NCBI RefSeq assembly: GCF_024649945.1
Contig: NZ_JANKMS010000008.1
Location: forward strand, 124,001-188,000
Direction of reading: 5' to 3'
DNA: 64,000 nucleotides
From: Flavobacterium panacis
GTDB lineage: Bacteria > Bacteroidota > Bacteroidia > Flavobacteriales > Flavobacteriaceae
Shown piece after piece: positions 55,057 through 63,751 of the stretch; the stretch's first letter is position 1; every line of letters begins with the position of its first letter. The notes below the pieces were generated by a model. It saw only the letters and a program-made list of their open reading frames with translations. It was not told the origin of the DNA and made no database searches. Made by a program: the position numbers and the translations under genes.

Positions 55057-55126
55057 CCATAACATTAGTAGGTTAAGTTTATGGTAGATTTGGGGCAAAA
55101 AAGGTGGAAGAGATTCCACCTTTTTT
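55057..55126 (+). ncRNA. Putative small RNA, tandem copy 4
   Basis: Identical to copies 2 and 3. TACTTTTA at 55044-55051 sits 5 bases before the core. Confidence 0.7.
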
Positions 55127-55186
55127 ATTTTCTTTTTTTTAAAGAGAATAGAATATAGACGAAAGAAAATAGATAAACTCTAAAAC

Positions 55187-55222
55187 AAAAAAAAAGACGA
55201 ACACCTTTCGGCACTCGTCTTT
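55187..55222 (-). terminator. sodB terminator
   Basis: Minus-strand stem aaagacga/tcgtcttt with a longer folded loop, then a T run. A similar, decayed copy lies after array copy 2 near 54588-54620. Confidence 0.75.
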
Positions 55223-55247
55223 TCTCTATGTACTTTACTCTATTTTC

Positions 55248-55859
55248 TTATTTATCTAAAGCAAATCTTCTTGCAACTTCTGTCCAGTTAATAACACTGA
55301 AGAAAGCTTCAATATAATCTGGTCTTCTGTTTTGGTAGTTTAAGTAGTAAGCGTGTTCCCAAACATCCATTCCTAAGATTGGAGTTCCACCGTTACCAGC
55401 AACTTCTGGCATTAATGGATTATCTTGATTTGGAGTACCTACAACTTCTAATTTTCCTCCTTTTTGAACTGTTAACCAAGCCCATCCAGAACCGAATTGT
55501 GTAGCTCCAGCTTTAGCAAATTTTGCTTTAAATTCTTCGAAAGATCCAAAAGAAGACTCAATTGCAGCTAATAAATCACCTGTTGGCAATCCTCCTCCGT
55601 TTGGAGACATTACAGTCCAGAATAAATTGTGGTTGTAAAAACCTCCACCATTGTTACGAACTGCGGCGTTAGATTTATCTAAATTGATTAAGATATTTTC
55701 GATTGTTTTTCCTTCTAAATCTGTTCCAGCGATTGCTGCATTAAGATTTGTAGTATAAGCATTGTGATGCTTTGTATGGTGGATTTCCATTGTACGTGCA
55801 TCAATATGTGGTTCTAATGCATCGTATGCATAAGGTAATTGTGGTAATTCAAAAGCCAT
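55248..55859 (-). CDS. sodB: Superoxide dismutase, Fe/Mn type
   Basis: Converts superoxide to oxygen and hydrogen peroxide. 203 residues. Metal ligands are H27 (MEIHHTKHHNAY), the histidine of FYNHNLFW, and the Asp and His of MDVWEHAYYLNY. The Fe versus Mn preference cannot be decided from sequence. Confidence 0.95.
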   Translation of the reverse strand: MAFELPQLPYAYDALEPHIDARTMEIHHTKHHNAYTTNLNAAIAGTDLEGKTIENILINLDKSNAAVRNNGGGFYNHNLFWTVMSPNGGGLPTGDLLAAIESSFGSFEEFKAKFAKAGATQFGSGWAWLTVQKGGKLEVVGTPNQDNPLMPEVAGNGGTPILGMDVWEHAYYLNYQNRRPDYIEAFFSVINWTEVARRFALDK

Positions 55860-55895
55860 GATATTCTAATTTTTATGGTTTATAATAATTTATCC

Positions 55896-55903
55896 CAAAT
55901 TTA
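55896..55903 (-). promoter_or_regulatory. TAnnTTTG box of sodB
   Basis: TAAATTTG on the minus strand, 36 bases before the start. No clear TTG upstream. Confidence 0.4.
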
Positions 55904-55998
55904 GACATTTAACTTTGGAATTGAAAATACTATTTCGTTATAATTGAATTTAATTAACTGATAATTTACATTTTTATCACATAAACAACTGAAAATCT

Positions 55999-56625
55999 TC
56001 ATTTTCCGTTAAACGTAGTCATTGTATTTTCCAAACCGGCTGTTCCAAAAGTTTTAATTATCTCTGCAGATGTTTCTAAACGTTCTGGTAGTTTTGCCTC
56101 TTCTTCTGCATTCCACTCACCTAACACATAATCTATCTGCTGCCCTTTTTTAAATTGGTCACTGATACCAAACCTATATCGTGTATAGTTTTGTGTATTC
56201 AAAACTAAATTAATGTTTTTAAGTCCGTTATGCCCGCCGTCGCTTCCTTTTGGTTTAATTCGGATCGTACCAAAAGACAGATTTAAATCATCTGTAATGA
56301 CTAAAATATTTTCTAACGGAATATTTTCTTTATCCATCCAATATTTTACGGCTTTACCGCTAAGATTCATGTAAGTGTTTGGCTTTAAAAGAAAAAAAGT
56401 TCTTCCTTTAAATTTATATTCTGCTAACGATCCCAATTTTACGGTTTCAAATGAAAGCCCTTCTTTTTTAGCCAAGAAGTCCAAAACTTTAAATCCGATA
56501 TTGTGTCTGGTGTTTACGTATTCAGCTCCGATATTTCCTAATCCGACGATTAAATATTTCTTCATGTTATCTATGTTCTCTTCTTTTGGTGTTGATGAAA
56601 ACAGTTTTGTTATCCATTTTATCAT
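55999..56625 (-). CDS. pth: Peptidyl-tRNA hydrolase
   Basis: Frees tRNA from dropped peptidyl-tRNA. 208 residues. Core motifs: LIVGLGNIGAEYVNTRHNIGF (N and H of the active site), KPNTYMNLSG and GGHNGLKNI. The first 20 residues (MIKWITKLFSSTPKEENIDN) precede the usual start MKKYLIVGLG (ATG at 56565); both starts are possible. Confidence 0.94.
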   Translation of the reverse strand: MIKWITKLFSSTPKEENIDNMKKYLIVGLGNIGAEYVNTRHNIGFKVLDFLAKKEGLSFETVKLGSLAEYKFKGRTFFLLKPNTYMNLSGKAVKYWMDKENIPLENILVITDDLNLSFGTIRIKPKGSDGGHNGLKNINLVLNTQNYTRYRFGISDQFKKGQQIDYVLGEWNAEEEAKLPERLETSAEIIKTFGTAGLENTMTTFNGK

Positions 56626-56697
56626 TTGGCAAAAGTAAGGTTAATTGGGGAATTAGAAAATGTGTCAATTAGATAATTTCCCACTGGTTGCTATTTA

Positions 56698-56785
56698 ACC
56701 GCAAAGTTCGCAAAGGTTTTGCGTTCAGAAAATCACCAAGAACTTCAAAACCTTAGAACCTTAGTACCTCAGCATCTTAGATCCT
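56698..56785. repeat. aaccgcaaagttcgcaaagg-type intergenic repeat
   Basis: aaccgcaaagttcgcaaagg at 56698, followed by cctta/gaacctt word repeats. It shares cgcaaagttcgcaaag with 27575-27590. Confidence 0.55.
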
Positions 56786-56786
56786 C

Positions 56787-56821
56787 AAAAAAAAGCCCCA
56801 ATCGAAAGATTGAGGCTTTTT
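56787..56821. terminator. Terminator downstream of rplY
   Basis: Stem aaaaagccccaatc/gattgaggcttttt, GAAA loop. Confidence 0.88.
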
Positions 56822-56839
56822 GTATAGTTTGAAAAAAAA

Positions 56840-57451
56840 TTATTTTTTCTTTCCTTTTGCTGGAGCTTTTGCAGCTTTTGCAGCCTCTTGAGCAGCTTTC
56901 ATAGCAGCACGAGAGATTCTTACCTGAGCAACAACTGTGTTGTCTGGGTGCATAACTTTGTACTCTGGTTTTCCAACTTTAGTAACGTATAATTTGTTAC
57001 CCATTTCAAGTGGAGTGATGTCAGCTTCAACGAAATCAGGAAGATTTGCTGGTAAAGCTTTAACTTTTAATTTACGTTGGTTCAAACGTAAAACACCTCC
57101 CGCAAGAACACCTTTAGATGTACCAACGATTTTCACAGGAACTTCCATTGTGATTTCTTTATCATCAAATAATTGGAAGAAGTCAATGTGTAAAATTTTG
57201 TCAGATACTGGGTGAACTTGGATATCTTGCAAAATTGCATTGAATGATTTTCCTTTTCCAAGCTCGATCACAACTGTGTGAGCGTTTGGAGTGTAAACCA
57301 AGTTTTTGAATGCAGTAACGTCTGCTGAGAAGTGTACTGCCTGGTTTCCTCCGTATAAAACGCAAGGTACCTGTCCAGCATTACGTAAGGCTTTAGTTGA
57401 CACTTTACCCACGCTTTCTCTTTCTGATCCTTTAATTGTAATCGATTTCAT
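56840..57451 (-). CDS. rplY: 50S ribosomal protein L25/general stress protein Ctc
   Basis: Binds 5S rRNA. The 203-residue long (Ctc/TL5) form has an N-terminal L25 barrel (about 1-90, KVSTKALRNAGQVPCVLYGG), a C-terminal beta domain and a Lys/Ala-rich tail (KAAKAPAKGKKK). It lies downstream of prs on the same strand, a common pairing with pth. Confidence 0.94.
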   Translation of the reverse strand: MKSITIKGSERESVGKVSTKALRNAGQVPCVLYGGNQAVHFSADVTAFKNLVYTPNAHTVVIELGKGKSFNAILQDIQVHPVSDKILHIDFFQLFDDKEITMEVPVKIVGTSKGVLAGGVLRLNQRKLKVKALPANLPDFVEADITPLEMGNKLYVTKVGKPEYKVMHPDNTVVAQVRISRAAMKAAQEAAKAAKAPAKGKKK

Positions 57452-57574
57452 TGTAAAAAAAATATAGTTATTAATATAAATATTCTATTTTGCTAAAAGC
57501 TTTAGACCATAGGTTTTAGGCTTTTTTAAATGAGAAACAAGGCTTACGGCTTAAAGCCTAAAGCGTATTGCTTT
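57452..57574. repeat. Imperfect inverted repeat between prs and rplY
   Basis: aagctttagaccataggttt and the later ggcttaaagcctaaagc words pair imperfectly. Lies in the likely prs-rplY transcript. Confidence 0.45.
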
Positions 57575-58516
57575 CTACATTATGAATTTTCCACTGATGG
57601 AATTATTGTGGTGAACCATCTGCATTACCTCAGCAAATAAAGGCGCACAGCTTACCACTTTTATTTTCTTTGATTCTCTTTTTAACGGAATAGAATCTGT
57701 TACGATTAATTCTGTTAGTTTTGAGTTTTCAATTTTCTCATACGCACCACCTGATAAAATAGCGTGTGTACAAATTGCTCTTACGCTTAGCGCTCCTTTT
57801 TCGATCATAAGGTCTGCCGCTTTCGCTAAAGTCCCTCCTGTATCGATCATGTCATCTACTAAGATTACGTTACGACCTTTTACTTCACCAATAAGCTCCA
57901 TAGTGTCGATAACGTTGGCTGCTTTTCTTTGTTTGTAACAGATTACTACATCTGATTCTAAAAACTTAGAGTAAGCATATGCTCTTTTTGAACCTCCCAT
58001 ATCTGGAGATGCAATTGTCAAATTTTCTAAATTCAAACTTTCTACGTATGGTAAAAAGATGGTAGATGCAAATAAATGATCTACTGGTTTTTCAAAGAAT
58101 CCTTGAATTTGGTCTGCATGCAAATCCATAGTCATGATTCTTGTTGCTCCTGCAGCAGTTAATAGGTTCGCTACTAACTTTGCTCCAATTGGAACTCTTG
58201 GCTTGTCTTTTCTATCCTGTCTTGCCCAACCAAAATAAGGCATAACAGCTGTAATATGTCTTGCTGATGCACGTTTTGCCGCATCAATCATTAACAACAA
58301 TTCCATCAGATTATCTGCACTTGGAAAAGTTGAACATACGATAAATACTCGTAAACCTCTAATTGATTCTTCGTAAGATGGCTGAAATTCTCCATCGCTA
58401 TACGTTGACATCGTTACTTTTCCTAACGGAATTCCGTAGTCTTTTGCAATTTTTTCTGCAAGATAAACACTTTGTGAACAAGCAAAAATTTTAGCTTCTG
58501 GTTCTAGGTGCGACAT
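57575..58516 (-). CDS. prs: Ribose-phosphate pyrophosphokinase
   Basis: Makes PRPP from ribose-5-phosphate and ATP, the substrate of PurF. 313 residues. MTMDLHADQIQGFF (metal and ATP site), RKDKPRVPIGAKLVA (flexible loop) and the PRPP motif ILVDDMIDTGGTL are all present. Confidence 0.97.
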   Translation of the reverse strand: MSHLEPEAKIFACSQSVYLAEKIAKDYGIPLGKVTMSTYSDGEFQPSYEESIRGLRVFIVCSTFPSADNLMELLLMIDAAKRASARHITAVMPYFGWARQDRKDKPRVPIGAKLVANLLTAAGATRIMTMDLHADQIQGFFEKPVDHLFASTIFLPYVESLNLENLTIASPDMGGSKRAYAYSKFLESDVVICYKQRKAANVIDTMELIGEVKGRNVILVDDMIDTGGTLAKAADLMIEKGALSVRAICTHAILSGGAYEKIENSKLTELIVTDSIPLKRESKKIKVVSCAPLFAEVMQMVHHNNSISGKFIM

Positions 58517-58639
58517 TATAATGTGTTGTTTTATTCCGTTACATTTTTTTTACAATACGCCTTTATCTTTTCAGATAAAGTTGAGTCGCATAAATGCCTC
58601 GGATGTAGTTAGTTGTGTGTGCTTCGTTTTAACGAGGTG

Positions 58640-58647
58640 CAAATTTA
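58640..58647 (-). promoter_or_regulatory. TAnnTTTG box of prs
   Basis: TAAATTTG on the minus strand, 123 bases before the prs start, so a long leader would result. Confidence 0.4.
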
Positions 58648-58694
58648 TAAAATTTATTGGACACTGAAAGCAAAAATTTAAGTATTTTTAGTAG

Positions 58695-58721
58695 TTGGTT
58701 TAAAATTATTTTTTACATTTG
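58695..58721 (+). promoter_or_regulatory. tRNA-Leu promoter
   Basis: TTG at 58695-58697, a 16-base gap and TACATTTG at 58714-58721, about 85 bases before the tRNA. Confidence 0.6.
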
Positions 58722-58805
58722 CACCGTGTTAAAGGAATGACGCCATTTATGACTTCATTCTATTGCGTTAAAATAATCAATTTTGATTGTTTTTTCGTCT
58801 GCTAA

Positions 58806-58885
58806 GCCCGGATGGCGGAATTGGTAGACGCGCTGGTCTCAAACACCTGTGGGAAACCGTGCCGGTTCGACTCCGGCTCCGGGTA
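58806..58885 (+). tRNA. tRNA-Leu (CAA)
   Basis: An 80-base cloverleaf: acceptor gcccgga/tccgggt, short variable arm, T loop ttcgact. The anticodon loop ctcaaac gives anticodon CAA. The anticodon stem ctggt/acctg has a U-U mismatch at pair 28-42. CCA not encoded. Confidence 0.93.
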
Positions 58886-58888
58886 CTT

Positions 58889-58924
58889 AAAAACCTCTTC
58901 TTAAACAGAAGAGGTTTTTTTTTT
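58889..58924. terminator. Terminator of tRNA-Leu
   Basis: Stem aaaacctcttc/gaagaggtttt and a run of about ten T. Confidence 0.92.
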
Positions 58925-58934
58925 ACATTCAAAA

Positions 58935-59075
58935 CTAATCCTTTGGTTTATGAATATGAGGTTTTAATTTAGGATGTTTCGGCTGATTTTCCGGTGTAAC
59001 ACGTCTTCTTTCGTCCGGTGTTCCATCTGGTGTGTTAGGTTTTGGCCCTGGCTTAATTGCTTCAATTGTTTCCAT
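58935..59075 (-). CDS. Small proline- and lysine-rich protein
   Basis: 46 residues, very polar, rich in Pro, Lys and His (IKPGPKPNTPDGTPDERRR and PKHPKLKPHIHKPKD). No membrane segment or signal, probably disordered. It has no known family to me. Low but real coding potential; it stands alone between tRNA-Leu and the OsmC gene. Confidence 0.5.
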   Translation of the reverse strand: METIEAIKPGPKPNTPDGTPDERRRVTPENQPKHPKLKPHIHKPKD

Positions 59076-59174
59076 AATTGATTTTTTAAGTTCAAAATTA
59101 TTTTTATGAGACTATCTCTAATCCACAAATAACTTTAACATTTACCTTAAAATATTACGGAAAACCATAACCTT

Positions 59175-59645
59175 TTATATTTTTAAAACCTCACAACTCG
59201 CATTATGCAAAACTGGGAAATTGCACGAATTGGCAATAAAACATAACTGATTTGCTTTTTGATGTAGTTCTAAAGCTAACTCAACCTTATCTGGATTTAC
59301 AATTGTAACTTTTGGATTTAATCGAACTTCCGTAAATCGTCCGCTTCCATCTGGATTTACTTCTAAGGTCGCTTCTGCATTATCTAAATAATTAATAACC
59401 TCTATTCCGTTTTGAGAGCAGACATATAAATAAGACATCATGTGACACGATACCAAACTGCTCAACAATAAATCTTCTGGATTACATAATGCTGGATCAC
59501 CCTTAAAGGCTTTTGCTGCTGAAATATCTAAAACTGGTTTTCCTTCAATTTGAATTTGATGAGTTTTGCTGTAGAATCTTTTTACTGATTCTTCTTGATT
59601 TTGTTTAGAAGTCCAGTTTAATTTTGCTTTGAATAGATGTTTCAT
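59175..59645 (-). CDS. OsmC-family peroxiredoxin
   Basis: A 156-residue thiol peroxidase for organic hydroperoxides. Both catalytic cysteines are present: one in SSLVSCHMMSYL and one in LCFIANSCNFPVL. Single domain, cytosolic. Confidence 0.92.
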   Translation of the reverse strand: MKHLFKAKLNWTSKQNQEESVKRFYSKTHQIQIEGKPVLDISAAKAFKGDPALCNPEDLLLSSLVSCHMMSYLYVCSQNGIEVINYLDNAEATLEVNPDGSGRFTEVRLNPKVTIVNPDKVELALELHQKANQLCFIANSCNFPVLHNASCEVLKI

Positions 59646-59672
59646 TTAGATATTTTTCAAGTTCTATTTTCT

Positions 59673-60551
59673 TTAATAAATAAAAGTTGTATTCGGCATT
59701 TTAGCTTCAAACTTTGAAATTATTCTTTTATCAATTTTATTGCCATCCAGAGTAATCGATTTTAATTTTTTCATTTCAAGCAATATATCTGGAAGATTGG
59801 TTAACTCATTTTCATACAAATTCAGTTCTTCCAAATTATTAAGTAATGAGATTTCATTAGGAAGTTCTTTAATATGATTAACACTTAAATGAATTGTTTT
59901 AAGTTTTTTACATTTAGAAAGTGCTAAAATGATATTTTTAACATCAATTTTATCTTGTCTAATATATCCAAATGTTTCAAGATTAATTATTTTTTCGAAT
60001 TGAATATTCAAATTCTTAATTTGATTATTTCCTAGATTTAATTGCTTAAGATTTTTAAACTTATGGATCTTTGACAAATTAGCTGAAAAATCAAATTCAA
60101 ACATACTTGTCATATTAAGTTCTTCAATTTCATCGTTATTTTGGTAAAATGATTCTGGAAATGTTTTAATATCATTCCACCAAACATCTAGTACTTTTAA
60201 GTTTTTAAGAGTCGTTACCTCATTCGGAAATATTTTAAAATCATTCATTCCGATATTTAAAATTTGTAACTTTTTTAATTGGCTTATACCATTTAAATCA
60301 GACAAAGAATTTTCTGAAACATTTAGTTCTTGAAGATTTGAAAGCTCAAATACAATTTCAGGCAATTTTTTGAAACCCTTTTTTGACAGATCTAGACGGT
60401 AAACTTCATCCAAATCTTTTGGTAAACTATCTAAATTATTATAGCTCTTTAAGTCGTTAATTTGATCTAATGAGAATTGTTTTAGCTCTTGTTTTTTTGA
60501 ACAAGATAACAAAGTAAAAAGTAGAAAAATTGAAACATAATAATTTTTCAT
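59673..60551 (-). CDS. Leucine-rich-repeat lipoprotein
   Basis: The start is placed at the ATG at 60551, whose lipoprotein signal ends LLFTLLSCSKK; 21 more residues are open upstream. The 292-residue product has about nine LRR units (LQELNVSENSLSDLNG, LQILNIGMNDFKIFP, LEELNLYENELTNLP). Probably a protein-binding protein on the envelope. Partner unknown. Confidence 0.85.
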   Translation of the reverse strand: MKNYYVSIFLLFTLLSCSKKQELKQFSLDQINDLKSYNNLDSLPKDLDEVYRLDLSKKGFKKLPEIVFELSNLQELNVSENSLSDLNGISQLKKLQILNIGMNDFKIFPNEVTTLKNLKVLDVWWNDIKTFPESFYQNNDEIEELNMTSMFEFDFSANLSKIHKFKNLKQLNLGNNQIKNLNIQFEKIINLETFGYIRQDKIDVKNIILALSKCKKLKTIHLSVNHIKELPNEISLLNNLEELNLYENELTNLPDILLEMKKLKSITLDGNKIDKRIISKFEAKMPNTTFIY

Positions 60552-60616
60552 ATAAAAAGCTTTTGGTTCTTTACAATTAATCAAATGTAAAAAAATAACT
60601 GTTCCTTTTTTCAAAC

Positions 60617-60653
60617 AAAAAACCTCGAAAGCATATCACTTTCGAGGTTTTTT
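60617..60653. terminator. Terminator downstream of galM
   Basis: Stem aaaaaacctcgaaag/ctttcgaggtttttt. Confidence 0.9.
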
Positions 60654-60686
60654 AAAGAACTAAACTAATTAACAAATTCTAAAAAA

Positions 60687-61871
60687 TTATTTTTTTACTG
60701 AAAACTTAAAGGTAGTTTTCGTTTTGTAATTTTCTCCTGGGTTTAAAACCGTTGTTGGGAAATTTTTCTGGTTTGGAGAATCTGGATAATGTTCTGTTTC
60801 CAGACATAATGCCGTTCTGTGTCCAAAAGTTCCTCCGTTTGGCATTGGTAAAGTTCCGTCAAGGAAGTTTCCAGAGTAGAACTGAATTCCAGGTTCGTCT
60901 GTTGTCATTTCCATAACTCTTCCGCTTGCTGCGTGGTATACTTTTGCAATGATTGTTTTTCCTTTTTCAGGATTGTTCAATACCCAGCAGTGATCGTAAC
61001 CTTTTCCTCTTTCTAACTGCTCGTTTTTAGCATTGATATCTTTTCCAATTAATTTAGGAGTTCTGAAATCGAAAGGAGTGCCAGCAACATCATCTAATTT
61101 TCCTGTTGGAATCAAAGTAGCATCTACTGGAACTAATTTATCTGCATTTAAAGTCAATTCGTGATCTAAGATTGTTTTTGTGAAATCTCCAGATAAGTTG
61201 AAATAAGAATGTTGTGTCAAGTTAACAACCGTTTTTTTGTCTGTCGTTGCTTCGTAAAGCACTTCTAACTGATTGTCATTTGTCAATGTATAGGTTACAA
61301 TAACCTTTAGGTTTCCTGGATAACCTTCTTCCATATCTTTACTTAAGTAAGATAATTTTAAAGAAGCTGTATCGCCAGATTTAACCTCATCTGCTTTCCA
61401 AACCACATTGAAATATCCTTGTGGCCCACCATGCAAAGCATTTGGTGCATTGTTGATTGCCAATTGATATTCTTTTCCGTCAAGCGAAAATTTACCTTTT
61501 GCAATTCGGTTTCCGTATCTTCCGATTAAAGCTCCAAAAAATGGATTTTCTTTTTCGTATTGCGCCAAATTACTGAATCCGATTACTACATTTTCAGAAA
61601 CACCTGCTTTATTAGGCACTTTTAAATCTGTAATTCTTCCACCAAAAGTGATGATGTCAACCTCCATCCCATTTTGGTTTTTCAGTTTATAGCTTTCTAC
61701 TTTTTCGCCTTTAGCAGTAGTTCCGTATTCTGATTTGTCGATTGTAACTAAATCTTTTCCTTCAGTTGCAACTTTTTCTGTATCGGCTTTTTTATCGCCT
61801 TTACACTGAACTGAAACTGCAGCCAAACTTAAAAGGCCGATTCCGAAAACACAACGTTTTAATGCATTCAT
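60687..61871 (-). CDS. galM: Exported aldose 1-epimerase lipoprotein
   Basis: Interconverts alpha and beta sugar anomers. 394 residues. The signal ends VSVQC, a lipobox-like site, so it is likely lipid-anchored outside. GRYGNRIAKG, HSYFNLSG (catalytic His) and LETEHYPDSPNQ (catalytic Glu) are conserved. It is downstream of araA and may prepare arabinose for uptake or use. Confidence 0.93.
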   Translation of the reverse strand: MNALKRCVFGIGLLSLAAVSVQCKGDKKADTEKVATEGKDLVTIDKSEYGTTAKGEKVESYKLKNQNGMEVDIITFGGRITDLKVPNKAGVSENVVIGFSNLAQYEKENPFFGALIGRYGNRIAKGKFSLDGKEYQLAINNAPNALHGGPQGYFNVVWKADEVKSGDTASLKLSYLSKDMEEGYPGNLKVIVTYTLTNDNQLEVLYEATTDKKTVVNLTQHSYFNLSGDFTKTILDHELTLNADKLVPVDATLIPTGKLDDVAGTPFDFRTPKLIGKDINAKNEQLERGKGYDHCWVLNNPEKGKTIIAKVYHAASGRVMEMTTDEPGIQFYSGNFLDGTLPMPNGGTFGHRTALCLETEHYPDSPNQKNFPTTVLNPGENYKTKTTFKFSVKK

Positions 61872-61929
61872 AAATGATATTTTTTTGGTTTGTGAAATGT
61901 TAGATGTTAAAAGTTATTTTCTAATATTT

Positions 61930-62055
61930 GGACGCGGATAAAACTGATTCGCTTTCGCGAAGACGCGGATTTACACTGATTTTTTAATTATATAAATCCG
62001 TTTTTATCTGCGCTTTTGCGAAAGCAAATCTGTTTTATCTGCGTGAAAGTTAAAA
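61930..62055. repeat. Inverted repeat with gcggataaaactgatt-type arms
   Basis: ggataaaactgattcgctttcgcgaagacgcgg on the left pairs with cgcttttgcgaaagcaaatctgttttatctgcg on the right, imperfectly, with inner aatccg arms. It fills the galM-araA gap. Confidence 0.65.
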
Positions 62056-62105
62056 GTAATAAAAAAACTTTGAACCTTTGTTCCTTTGAACCTTTGCTCC
62101 TTTAA

Positions 62106-63614
62106 TTACAATCCGTGTTGGAATAAGTGGAAGTAAGCTTCGTTCGCATTGATTTTATCTTTAAACTCTCTTACAGTTGTTTTTTCATCAATAACCAATA
62201 ATTCGATTCCTGCGATATCTGCGAAATCTTCCATATATTCTGTTGTGATCGATTGGCTGTAAACCGTGTGGTGTGCTCCTCCAGCTAAAATCCAAGCTGT
62301 TGCAGCCACTTCTAAATTTGGTTTACAATCCCAAAGAACTCTCGCAACCGGAAGTTTTGGTAATTCTGCCATTGGTTTAACTGCTTCCACTTCGTTCACG
62401 ATTAAACGGAAACGAGTTCCCATATCCACCAAAGAAACGTTGATTGCGTCACCTGCAGGAGAATTGAACACCAAACGAGCTGGATCTTCTTTTCCTCCAA
62501 TTCCTAATGGATGCACTTCACAAGAAGGTTTTCCGTCAGCGATTGATGGACAGATTTCCAACATGTGAGAACCTAAAACATATGATTTTTGTGGTGTAAA
62601 GTGATAAGTGTAATCTTCCATGAAAGAAGTTCCGCCTTCTAAACCAACACACATTACTTTTAAAGCTCTTACCATTGCAGCAGTTTTCCAGTCTCCTTCA
62701 CCACCAAAACCATAACCATCGGCCATTAATCTTTGTGTTGCGATTCCTGGTAATTGTTTCCAAACTCCAAGGTTTTCAAATGTATCTGTAAAAGCGCCAA
62801 ATCCTCCTTCTTCAAGGAAAGCCCTTAATCCTAATTCGATTTTTGCTGCTTCAACTAATGAACTTCTTTGAGCACCGCCTTCTTTTAAAGAATCAGTTAA
62901 GTTATAAGAAGACTCATAAACTGCTAATAAATCAGCTAATTGTTTGTCTGTTACTTTCTCAATATGTTTGGTAACGTCTGAAGAATCGTATCCGTTTACA
63001 GACATTCCGAAACGAATTTGAGCTTCAACTTTGTCTCCTTCTGTAACGGCAACTTCACGCATATTGTCACCAATACGAGCTACTTTTAAGTTTTGAAGTT
63101 CGTCCCATCCTAAGACAACTCTTGACCAAATTCCTAATTGTTTTTGAACTCTTTGGTCTTCCCAATGTCCAACTACAACTTTACGTTTTTTACGTAAACG
63201 AGACATCATAAAACCGAATTCACGATCTCCATGAGCTGATTGGTTTAAGTTCATGAAATCCATATCGATGCTTCCCCACGGAATTTCAGCGTTGTATTGA
63301 GTATGTAAGTGGCATAATGGTTTTTTAAGGATATTTAAGCCACCAATCCACATTTTTGCTGGTGAGAAAGTGTGCATCCAAGCAATAATTCCGATACAGT
63401 TTTTCTCAGAATTCGCAGCCAAACAAACATCTAAAATTTGCGATGGAGATTTTACCACATCTTTATAAACCACTTTTACTGGAATTGAAGATGAAGCATC
63501 TAATCCTTTTGCCATTATCTGAGAATGTTCTGCTACTTTTCTAAGTGTTTCTTCACCGTATAATTCTTGGCTTCCTACTACAAACCATACTTCTTTTTGA
63601 GAAATGTCTATCAT
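62106..63614 (-). CDS. araA: L-arabinose isomerase
   Basis: L-arabinose to L-ribulose. 502 residues, standard length. WMHTFSPAKMWIGGL, the MRALKVMCVGLEGGTSFMEDYTYHF region (metal-binding Glu) and EVHPLGIGGKEDPARLVF are conserved. It lies between araD and galM. Confidence 0.96.
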   Translation of the reverse strand: MIDISQKEVWFVVGSQELYGEETLRKVAEHSQIMAKGLDASSSIPVKVVYKDVVKSPSQILDVCLAANSEKNCIGIIAWMHTFSPAKMWIGGLNILKKPLCHLHTQYNAEIPWGSIDMDFMNLNQSAHGDREFGFMMSRLRKKRKVVVGHWEDQRVQKQLGIWSRVVLGWDELQNLKVARIGDNMREVAVTEGDKVEAQIRFGMSVNGYDSSDVTKHIEKVTDKQLADLLAVYESSYNLTDSLKEGGAQRSSLVEAAKIELGLRAFLEEGGFGAFTDTFENLGVWKQLPGIATQRLMADGYGFGGEGDWKTAAMVRALKVMCVGLEGGTSFMEDYTYHFTPQKSYVLGSHMLEICPSIADGKPSCEVHPLGIGGKEDPARLVFNSPAGDAINVSLVDMGTRFRLIVNEVEAVKPMAELPKLPVARVLWDCKPNLEVAATAWILAGGAHHTVYSQSITTEYMEDFADIAGIELLVIDEKTTVREFKDKINANEAYFHLFQHGL

Positions 63615-63751
63615 TTTGTTATTTTTTGTTTCAAGTTTCAGGTTTCACGTTATTAGAATCTGAAAATCTTAAATTGTTATGTTTACTATTTTATTCTTGG
63701 TTTAATGTTTCAGATTTCAATCCAAAATCTAAAATCTACACTCTAAAATCA

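Larger units (their letters stand above)
54167..55247. other. 1,081-base gap with four tandem repeat units (purF-sodB)
   Basis: The unit is a 70-nt core plus conserved flanks: about 75 bases before cores 2-4, and about 110 bases after core 2 that resemble the stretch after core 4, including a decayed copy of the sodB terminator. No protein gene is credible here. The ATG frames overlapping the cores (MVDLGQKRWK..) run into the terminator hairpin. Confidence 0.7.

Noticed and set aside
54268..55126. CRISPR array
   Set aside because: Four repeats with spacings of 186, 330 and 273 bases, a 70-nt unit with a terminator, and no cas genes.
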